NCBI GenBank assembly: GCA_001662425.1
Contig: BDDC01000854.1
Span: forward strand, 4,097-41,343
Direction: 5' to 3'
DNA length: 37,247 nt
Source: Chlamydomonas sphaeroides
Lineage: Eukaryota; Chlorophyta; Chlorophyceae; Chlamydomonadales; Chlamydomonadaceae
Shown: one piece after another, positions 29,311 to 37,247 of the stretch
How positions within the stretch are numbered: position 1 is the stretch's first letter
How the letters are laid out: the number at the start of each line of letters is the position of its first letter
The notes under the pieces: generated by a model
What the model saw: the letters and a program-made list of their open reading frames with translations, nothing else
The model's database searches: none
Told to the model about the DNA's origin: nothing
Made by a program: the position numbers and the translations under genes

Positions 29311-31994
29311 GCGCCGCTTGCGCCCTCGCGGGCACCCGCTCCCTGCTCGCCCGGCCCCAGCCGCGGCGGGCTGCTGGCGCCATGCCAGGCCACGCTCGAC
29401 TCCCCTGAGATCCTGCCCCTGGTCGAAAGGACCATTGCAGCGGTAAGCAGGCGCCGCCCTACAAGCACCCCGGCCCGGTGGCCCCACCCCTATGGCGACG
29501 CGGGGTGTCCTGCGCTGCTGACCCGCTGCGGCAAGCCCCTGCCTTCAATGATGTGCACGATGGCTCAAGTAAAAAGCACCTGACCCTCGCGTGTGTGTGC
29601 CCGCCTCACAGCGCCCGGCGGTCGGCGATCGCGCATTGCTGAAGAAGTGCCTTGCACTGATCGAGGAGATCAACTCCAAGGACCCCACCACGGTACGTGG
29701 CGGTAGTTGCCGCCCATGCCGCTCTCAGCCGCTCCTCGCCCCTCGCGACGTGTCGGGGGGCAGGCGGGGCTCGGGGCTTGGAGCTGTCTCGCGGACTCGT
29801 CTCCCCCGCCCACGTTACCGACACGCCCACCGTGCTCGTTCCTTCTGCCCACCCCACCAACCCCCAAGGTGGAGTACGAGGGAAAGCGCGTGCCGTACCG
29901 GTTGCTGTGGGGCAACTGGCTGAGCAAGTGGGTGGAGAAGCTGGACCCGGGGGCGCCCGATGAGCTCTTCGTGCTGGCCAAGGGTAGGGAGCGGGAGGGA
30001 GGAGGGAGGGAGGGGTGAGGGAGGGGTGAGGGGGGGTAGGGAGGGGGTGCTGACTACGGGTAGGGACGAGGGAGTTGCGGGGAGGGGGGCCCGGGAGAAG
30101 GGCGGGGCGCGAGGCAGAGCTCGCGGGCAGCGCCGGGTGCGGGGCGTGGCGGCGGGACCATGCGGACTCCCGGCCGGTCAAGACAGCTGGCCTTGACCCC
30201 CGCCATCTAAGCGCCGCCATTGCCGTGCCACGCCCCGACTCCTTCCCTGCTGTCCCTCCTACCCCTCCCCCAGGCATGTCGATCGAGGGGTGGCGGCTAT
30301 CGGAGATCAAGCGCGACGACTACTCGCCCAACACCGCGGGGCAGAAGCAGTGGAACGTGGACCGCAAGGCCTGGCTGGCCAACCGGCTCAAGAGCGTCAT
30401 GGCGGAGGCCGGTGAGAGGGAGGAGGGGGGGCGGGGGAGAAGGAGGCCGGGAAGGGAGGCACAGATGGGAAGAGGCAACAAAGGGGAAGGGAAGGCCGAG
30501 GCCGATGAGGGAGGGGCACGGAGGGAGGGCAAAGAGGAGGCCGATGAGGGAGTCAGGCGGCGGGCAGGGGAGGGGTGGTACTGCGCGCAGGGCCCGGGGG
30601 AAGGAGGAGGGGCAAGATGAAGGGGAAGCAGGGCTAGGACGAGGAGGACGGCTGCTCTTGGCGTTCAGAACATGCTTCATACGTGTGTCGTGGGTGCCTA
30701 TCGCACAGGCTACGCCGAGGCCAACCAGTCGCTGGTGGAGGACTTCATGCTGGACCGCGACCTGCCCGACCCACGGGACGTCCGGCTGTACGACGTGTCG
30801 GGGCCCATGGGCTCCATCAACTACAGGTACGGCACGGGGCGGGCCGGGGCGGGGCGAGGCGTACGGGGGTTACGGCACGGGCTGGGGCTCTGCACCACGC
30901 GAAGCGCCTCGCTGCTGACCCCGCCCCTGGCTCCCACGCCGCCCGCGCGGGCTGCTTGGCGCTAGCATGCCCCCAGGGGCCAACACCCGCCGCCGGCCCC
31001 CCGCACCTGCCGCCCCCCTCCCCCTGCCTGGTTGCGTCCTTCCCTAGCCCCTTAACTGCTGCGCACGCACCCTTCGTGCTTATCACGCCACCCCTTCCCT
31101 TCACCCTTCCCCCGCCCTCCCTGCCCTGCCCTCGCTCCTCCCCGCCAGGCTGGTGGAGCTGCTGATGATGGTGCAGACGCTGCGTGACGCCGAGGCGCTG
31201 GTGTTCCTGGAGCACACCTTCCCTCGCATGTTCGAGGTGCGGCAGGGCCGCGGGGCGGCAGGGGCCTGGGCTGCGGGGCGGCAGGGGCCTGGGCCGCGGG
31301 GCGGCAGGGGCCTGGGCCGCGGGCCGGCAGGGGCCTGGGCTGCGGGGTGGGGGTGCCGGCCCGCGACCTGCACGGGGGATGGCGGCTTGGTGGGCTTGCG
31401 TTCGGGCCGCCCGTCATGGGCTGGGCCGTTGCTGGGTCCTGATGGGATGGCAGCAACACCCGGCAGCGCCGGGCCGGTGTCGAGCTGAGCCTTGACCCTG
31501 CCGCTCCCCCGCGGCCCAGGAGCTGGCGGGCGATGAGGTGCTCACCGCCGTCAAGCGCGAGCTGAGCAGCGTGTCCAAGAAGGTGCGGCAGCTGCTGCCA
31601 CCTGGGGGCTGGCGGGGAGGGGTGTGGGGTGCCCCCTGGGAGACGGCGGGGAGGGAGGGCCACGACACGGGAGGGTCCGGAGTGGGCGCCGTGTCGCCAC
31701 GCGCCCGGCTCCTCGAGCCCCAGGGCTCCCGCTTTTAGCTGCCTCGGTCCATTGCATACGCCCTACCTCACCAACTGTACCCCCTCTACCCCGGCCCCCC
31801 TCCGCTCCCTCTGCGCTCCGCAGTGCCTGGCGACGGCGCTGCAGCTGCCGTGGCCGCCCCTGCAGCGCAAGCTGCTGGCCAAGGCGCTGCCGGCGCCGCC
31901 CGGCTGGGGCGACGTGCTGCGGTCGCTGGAGGGCGCAGCGGCGGCCAGCACCCACCCGGGGGACTGGCGGTTTAAAGACTTCGACTACGAGTAG
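29311..31994 (+). CDS. DUF4202-like protein, first exon unsettled
   Basis: Exons in phase: 29311-29442, 29612-29692, 29869-29983, 30274-30411, 30709-30826, 31149-31236, 31520-31582 and 31824-31994 (stop TAG), giving 301 residues without the missing N-terminus. The pattern LALIEEINSKDPTT, PYRLLWGNWLSKWVEKLDP, DDYSPNTAGQKQWNVDRKAWLANRL, GYAEANQSLVEDFMLDR and DAEALVFLEHTFPRMF resembles the DUF4202 family, whose role is unknown (some members carry a doubtful glutamyl-tRNA synthetase label). Compared with my recollection of bacterial members, the early conserved His region reads GMSIEGW, and about 20 residues (DPRDVRLYDVSGPMGSINYR) are inserted before LVELLMMVQ. No in-frame ATG occurs at the start of 29311-29442, so an upstream coding exon is needed. 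The upstream sequence could encode an organellar presequence, but this is not established. Confidence 0.72.
29994..30056 (+). repeat. G-rich tract at the 5' side of an intron
   Basis: Just after the donor at 29984 the intron is an almost uninterrupted GGGAGG/GGGTGAGG series with many G-runs, capable of forming quadruplexes. The 3' part of the same intron is C/T-rich, as elsewhere in this window. Confidence 0.6.
31250..31350 (+). repeat. 23-bp minisatellite in an intron, about 4.4 copies
   Basis: Four consecutive 23-bp units (31250-31272, 31273-31295, 31296-31318, 31319-31341) and a partial fifth differ at only one or two positions each. The core is gcggcaggggcctggg. The array starts 14 nt after a splice donor. 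The period is not a multiple of three, so it is unlikely to be coding. Confidence 0.9.
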
Positions 31995-33124
31995 AGGGGT
32001 CGGGGGAAAGGGGCTCTGTGTGTGGGGGGGGGGAAGTAGGGGCTTGGCGGAGGGCGGTTTTGGGAGGGGCTGTGTTGGAGGGCCGGGGTGTTCCCCGTGT
32101 GCCCCGTGTACGCTAAGGGAGCATGCTGGATGGGTGCTGGCGGGGGTTGTGGGATGAGCACGTGAGCAGCTGCTGCGGTAGGCGGGCATGCGGGCTGCGG
32201 CCGCTGAGTGGCGGCTTGGTGGGGGTGCGGGTGAGGGTGTGGGCGGCGGACGACGGGAAATGGCGAGGCAGTTGCCGCGAGTGGGGGTGTGCCGAGCAGC
32301 ATATGCCGTCGCCAGGGCGGCGCGGGGCAGGCGGTGTCGAGGGGCTGAGGCGGAGGGGCGTGGGTTGGCCTGGATCCGTCCTGGCGGTTGGGCGGTTGGG
32401 CCCCGGCGCGGCCCTCCTGAGCTCGTACTGCGTGCTTGTCGCAGTCTGGCAACTTAACTGCGTCGGAGGCGGCCGAGGACCTACCTGGCACCGCCGTGGC
32501 AGCAGCAGGCGGGGCGACGGCGTGGACGGCGCTGCGCGTGTGTCGAGTGGGGTGGTGGTGCAGCGGTGCAGGGCGGTGCAGCGGCGCGAGTGCTCTCGTG
32601 GTGTGATTGTCGAGTCAGCGCGGCGGGAGCCGCAAGCGCTTTGTAACAGTACAGCGACGTTGCTTGCCTCGTCGCATGCGGGGCCTGGACCGATGTTCCT
32701 TCTGTCAGAGGCCCTGGACAGGCTGCGCGGCGTGGCCATAGGCAGCCGCCATGCTTGCTTATTTGCACCAGCCACAGCAAGGACGGCAAGGGCCGAAGGA
32801 CGGCCCCCGCAGGACCCCTTAATGTGGTGCCGCGATCCAGGGCTACCGCCCGCCCTTCCTTGCCGTGGAGTTGCCGGCAACCGACCGGGCCCTGCCTGTC
32901 CCCGTGGTTGTCAGGATTCTTGGCTGTGCCGCCGGCTGAATCGAAGCGTAACACGCCGGCGGGCTACTTTCGTTGTGCCAACACACGAGCAGTAGAAGGT
33001 ATCAAGGTCAACGTTGTCCCTTGCATTCTTCCCCTCCCCCGCAGCGCAGCCCAGCACTCCACCCTGCCCCTCACACCGAGCGGGCGCTCGCTACCTCAGC
33101 CTCCCACTCCACCGGGGCGCTACC
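31995..33124. other. Convergent intergenic region with two 3' UTRs
   Basis: This region lies between the stop of the DUF4202-like gene (+) and the stop of the ankyrin gene (-). It contains TGTAA at 32642 on the plus strand. No TGTAA was seen on the minus strand for the ankyrin gene. A long open frame on + (32123-32995) has no similarity and is probably an effect of base composition. Confidence 0.55.
32642..32646 (+). terminator. Probable TGTAA polyadenylation signal for the DUF4202-like gene
   Basis: TGTAA occurs 648 nt after the stop codon, similar to the CPN20 distance (585 nt). It is the first TGTAA I find on this strand after the gene. Confidence 0.5.
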
Positions 33125-35854
33125 TCATCCCTGCAGCGGCCGCAGCTGGTACTGGGCCCGCAGCCTCTGCTCGCGGCCGCACAGCTCCGCCACCCCATCA
33201 GCCAGGCTGTGCAGGGCCATGCCTGACCCCATAAGTGCCGTCAGGCCACCCAGCGGCAGGCCCCACCCAAGGCGCAGCAGCATCGCAATCGCCAACCACA
33301 GTGCGCCGCTCGCAGTGCCCTGCGACCTCGATATGGCGGCGCCCGGGCCCCTCCGGCGCGCGGCGCGGTCGGCGAGCACACAGCGCAGGGTGCCGCTCGG
33401 TGCTGAGGCTCTGACAGCGGGGAGGAGGAGGATGGAGGCTAGGTACTCCAACGCATCCACGGCCAGGAAGGCGGCGGAGTGGGCGGCAATGAAGGCCAGC
33501 AGGCAGGCGACGGCACCCGAGCCGGCCTGCCACAGCGCTGGCGGCAAGAGGGAGGACGGCGCTGCGACGCTGACGGCCGCGGTGCCGTTGGCTGCCGCTA
33601 CCGCTCCTGCCACCTGGTAAGCCTCCTCAGCGAGAGCGCCCCCTGCGGCAGGAAGCACGCGCATGCTGCCGGTGCCGTCAAGCTGCGCGGCGGCGCCTCC
33701 GCCAGCGGCGCTGCATTCGCTTGCGAGGGTGTCGTTGAGGTCAGCGGCGCAGGTGTCCGGCGCGCCGGCCTCGCCTCCACCACTGTCTTGGAGGAGGCGC
33801 AGACTGGTAAGCGCGGCACGGCCGCCCGCATCAAGCAGCGCCAGCCGGTGCCGCCGCCACCAGAGGCACACAAGCACCAGCCCAACGAGCAATGCCATGG
33901 CGGCGCCCACCAACGCGACGATGCTCCCGACCTACGAAAAGGGGGAGAGTTGCGGGCCGAAACTGGGTGGCGGGTCAGCTGAGAATGTGATGCCAGCCGT
34001 CAGCGGCCGAGCCGCCGGTCATGCCGTGCCGGCAGCGGCCCCTGCTGCCCTGCACATGCCCACAGCGGACGCGGGCTTGAAGCTCACCACCGCATCGAAG
34101 GCGACCGCCTCCACCACAGCGCCGATGAGGGCAGCGGGCATGATGCGGGTCAGCGGCTGGTCTCGGAGCAGCTGCTCGGACACGCGGCGCGCGATGCTGC
34201 CGTCAAAGTGCAGCGCCGCTGCCTGCCGTGAAGTCAGCCGCTGCCACGGCCCTTCCTCTGGCCGCGCACTCGGCAGCTGCGGCGCCCCCGCGAGGCTCGA
34301 CGCCGCTTGCGGTGCAGCCTCCGGCCGACGTGTGGCTGCCAGGGCCGCGCGGGGAGCAGCGGTGCTGGGGCTGCCACTGCTGGCAGAGCTGGGGCTGGGG
34401 CCGGGGTTGGTGCGGGCGTCGGGCCCGGGAACGGGGTCGCGGCTGGGGTTGGGCCGCGACGTGGGCCGCTCGCCTGACAGCGCGTCCACCAGTGCTGCGT
34501 TCATTCGCGACCAGCCCCGGCGCTGCGCCTCCTCCGCCATGCCCGGCTCTGGCCTCGCGCCAGCCGCCAGCAGCCGCCGCACAATGGCATCTCGAGCGGC
34601 GAAGTCCCTGCCGCGGGCGGGCGGAAGGTTGCCACACGCAACCAGAGTGTCCTCGCGCCGCGGAACTTCACATGACATGAGCCCCCAAGCCCACCAGCCC
34701 CCGCCTCACCAGTGCGCCTGCTCGAAGGCGTATCGCAGCGGGCTCTGGCCTGCCTCGTTGACCAGCCCCGGGCCCACGTCCACCCCTGCACGCAGCAGTT
34801 CGTCCAGTGAGCGCGCGTCGCCGGAGGCGATGGCCGCGAACACGGCGCGTCCGACCTCGGGGCGGCAGCGAGGGTGCCTGGGATCACAGGGGGCACGGGG
34901 AGCGGGCTGGCTGGACGCATGAGTGCCCCTCCTGAGCCGAGGCGCTATAAAGTTGACGCACGAGCCCAAGAACAACTTCCTGCTTGCTATGTATGGGTGG
35001 CTTGGTTGACCACGCCCCACGCTCGCTGGCCCTTGCCCCCACCTGGCCAGTAACAGGATCACTCCCGCATTGCCCCGCTCCACCGCCCGCAGCAGTGGCG
35101 TGACGCCACAGCCGCCCAGCGCCTCGAGGTCCGTCCGGCCGCAGGCCGCCAGCGCCTCCACCACTGCCACTGCCCGCTGCTGCTTCGCCCTGGTGCTGCT
35201 GCTGCCACCCGCGTCAATCGCAATGTGGAGCGCTGTGTCGCCACGGACGATGGTGGCAGGCGTCAGGTCTTGCGGCTCATGCCCGCCCTGCTGCCGCCGC
35301 GGCAGCTGCAGCTGCTGCGGTGGGCTAACGGTACCCGTCTTGGCCTGCACCCCTGCCCGTGGGTCTGCGCCAGCTTCAAGCAGGCGGGTGACGGACAGAG
35401 CGTCGAGCTGTGCGGCAGCCAGCTGCAGTGGCGTCAGAGCAAAGCGGTGCGGCAGGCCAACGGGCTTGTTGGGGTCTGCCTTGGCGGCCAATATGAGACG
35501 GAGGAGCTCATGGTCAGCTGCCAGGATAGCCCTGCGAGGACGCATGTGCGGGGTGCTGTTGTGTTGACGGCACAAGGGGGAGCTAGAGGAGCCGGGTGCC
35601 GCACCGGGCTCTAGCTCTCACCAGCCAAGCGGCGTGCACTTGCAGCCAGCGCACAGCGGTCCACAATCGGCGCCAAACAGAATGCGCCTGTCAGGGCTTC
35701 CACTACCGAACTGAAGCTTGGCTGTGAGCCCAGAGCGGGAGCCAATCAGGTCGGCGGCTGTGAGGGACACCTGCGTGGCGGGTGGGTACACGACTGTACA
35801 TGACTCAACGGCACGGGTCCGGAGGGCCGACACGTCTTGTACCTGGTTGCCCAT
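33125..35854 (-). CDS. Ankyrin-repeat protein with C-terminal membrane domain
   Basis: Five exons with matching phases: 35854-35622, 35531-35043, 34877-34710, 34607-34088 and 33931-33125, encoding 738 residues. It starts MGNQVQDVSALRT, followed from about residue 75 by ankyrin repeats: HELLRLILAAKADPNKPVG, FALTPLQLAAAQLDALSVTRLLEAGADP, GDTALHIAIDAGG, GGCGVTPLLRAVERGNAGVILLLA, ARSLDELLRAGVDVGPG and DAIVRRLLAAGARPEPG. A Pro/Ser/Ala-rich linker leads to hydrophobic segments at about 471-495, 608-643 and 678-708. Ankyrin repeats are protein-binding; the membrane part suggests a tethered scaffold or an uncharacterised channel-like protein, but no channel or enzyme signature is visible. The exon 3/4 junction was chosen because CGCGGCAG|G at 34608 is the acceptor that keeps both phase and repeat; nearer acceptors break the frame. 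I cannot name an orthologue. Confidence 0.8.
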
Positions 35855-37247
35855 TGTACGTGCTCGTTATCACTTGCTTGGTGCCCTTGATTTCGCAAGA
35901 AGCCCTGCTGCGGTTCGCATGAACGATGCGCAAATCGGCACAGCTACACGATGCGCCGATCGATCGAGACTGCTATACGTGCAACCGTAGCGGAAGGTCG
36001 TATTGGCAGGCAGTAGAAAGGTTATGGCAGGGAACGCAGGTGCACGCACAGCTCCACGCACAGCTCTGTCTCTGCTGCCGCCTGCGCTGCACCTTGTTTA
36101 AACAGCATGTGTTACTACAGATAGGCCCTACGCGTTTCATGGGGACATCGCGGGGTGTTACGCCGAGCCGATGCGCTGAGCGAAGGGGAGTTGGGCGCTG
36201 CGCTTTTTGCCCGGTCCAGTTGCCCGCAGCTCCCGCAGCACCCGCTGCGACATTATAACTGAAAATTGGCCGAGCGCAATTAACTGCAGTTCACTTACGC
36301 ACGCATGGCTGCTTAGGGGCAATGCAATCCATGCCCGTACATGACAAGTTGACACGTACGCACGATACGCAAGTTCGCCAGGACCAGGGGTTCCCCCCTG
36401 GCCAGGACCTGGATAGTGCGGCATACCCGCCCAGCATACATTGCTGTAGCCCTCTTCCACAGCTGTGCAGCATACGAACAGGAAAAGACAACGCAATGTT
36501 GTTGATGTGTACGCATAACAAGGTAAGTGACAGTGTAGGTGAGGGCGGAAGCGCCCACCAGGGGGATTGCTACCGGCAAACCCTTCGACCCCGAATCCTC
36601 GGGAACGCCTGTAAGCCGTACAACGTACGGCACCGAACCCATTATAGGTGGCGTAGGTCGGCTAGCTGTGGTATCACAGATACTCCAGCCCCGGTTTCAA
36701 GGGCCGGGCGCCATCAGGCTATGTTTGATGATAAACTAGAACGAAGTCAAAGAAGGAATATCTGTAACCTGCGAAAACGTGAATTCATCGATATCTCCTA
36801 TGTTTATCTCGCAGGCCGGGACTCCCTTCCCGTCCGAGCTCGGCTACCCCGTCGGCACGTCCAAGGTCCGCCCCTTCACCCCTTAAGTTGGCAGGCTACT
36901 CCTGTCACAATATGCGATGCGAGTTCCTGTTCTTATGTGCGTACACATCAGCATGGACTTCCTAAGCTTGCAGCAGCGGAAGAATTGCGTTGCCTTTTGT
37001 TGTCAGGGTCCAGCACCCCATCGACGGGCAGACGACGCCAGATGATCTCCTCGCGGCGCGGCTCCCACCGGAGGCAGCGCCACAGCCGCTCGCTCAAAGA
37101 TAGCATAGAAATAGAAATAGAAATAGAAATAAGTACCCTGGGGCGGGGCCGCCTAGGGTGAGTTAAGGGGGCGGGGCGCCCAGGGTCTAGGACCACCTGC
37201 CTCCGCCACCGTGAGATAGGAGGGGGTGAGGGGAGGGGGGATCTCAG
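35855..37247. other. Upstream region of the ankyrin gene and window end
   Basis: This 1.4-kb stretch is less GC-rich than the genes. It must contain the ankyrin gene promoter. A plus-strand open frame of 279 codons with an ATG start runs from 36322 to 37161, longer than expected at this base composition, but it has no recognisable domain and its end consists of a hexanucleotide repeat. The last ~100 bases become GC-rich again, as if another gene or intron begins at the window edge. Confidence 0.5.
37105..37130. repeat. ATAGAA hexanucleotide microsatellite
   Basis: About 4.3 perfect ATAGAA units occur in a row. Read in the 36322-37161 open frame they give alternating Ile-Glu. Confidence 0.9.

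Noticed and set aside
32123..32995. 290-codon plus-strand open frame after the DUF4202-like gene
   Set aside because: It contains the likely TGTAA polyadenylation signal of the upstream gene and shows no domain; probably 3' UTR plus intergenic DNA.
1..37247. CRISPR arrays, tRNA/rRNA genes, transposon or retrovirus-like genes
   Set aside because: No regularly spaced repeats, no cloverleaf with proper box motifs, and no transposase, reverse transcriptase or integrase motif seen in any frame.

Overview
The window looks like nuclear DNA from a green alga (Chlorophyta). Four things point that way: a plastid-type double-GroES co-chaperonin with a short N-terminal presequence; very GC-rich genes cut into many exons of about 50-230 nt by short introns; the chlorophyte polyadenylation signal TGTAA behind three genes; and proteins with Ala/Pro-rich low-complexity stretches. 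No prokaryotic operons, tRNA or rRNA genes, CRISPR arrays or recognisable transposon genes were found. All gene models were built by hand from open frames joined at GT-AG (rarely GC-AG) junctions with matching phase. The species cannot be named from sequence alone.

Layout: (1) 68-802 (+) is the 3' end of a papain-family cysteine protease. (2) 2220-12137 (-) is a complete 29-exon gene for the spliceosomal DEAH helicase Prp22/DHX8. (3) 12539-15211 (+) is a complete 7-exon gene for chloroplast co-chaperonin CPN20; it shares a 401-bp divergent promoter region with Prp22. (4) 16522-18300 (-) is an unrecognised multi-exon gene whose 5' end is unsettled. (5) 19603-21754 (-) is a 7-exon protein kinase with an N-terminal membrane segment, an HQD catalytic loop and two GC-AG introns. 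(6) 23168-27605 (+) is a 12-exon gene for the p60/FAS2 (CHAF1B) subunit of chromatin assembly factor 1, with a long low-complexity tail. (7) 29311-31994 (+) is a DUF4202-like gene whose first exon is unsettled. (8) 33125-35854 (-) is a 5-exon ankyrin-repeat protein with a C-terminal membrane domain. Intergenic stretches of 0.4-1.7 kb separate these; several are clearly less GC-rich than the genes.

The genes are ordinary unlinked nuclear housekeeping or regulatory functions (proteolysis, splicing, plastid protein folding, signalling, chromatin assembly), not a pathway cluster. The more unusual signals are in the non-coding DNA and in gene structure: a 69-nt element found in the same sense orientation inside introns of two different genes; a consistent G-rich 5' half / C-rich 3' half in the introns; a duplicated exon end inside a Prp22 intron that could be spliced in frame; GC-AG introns; a cluster of CACGTG palindromes; and four ASF1-binding-like motifs in the CAF-1 p60 tail.
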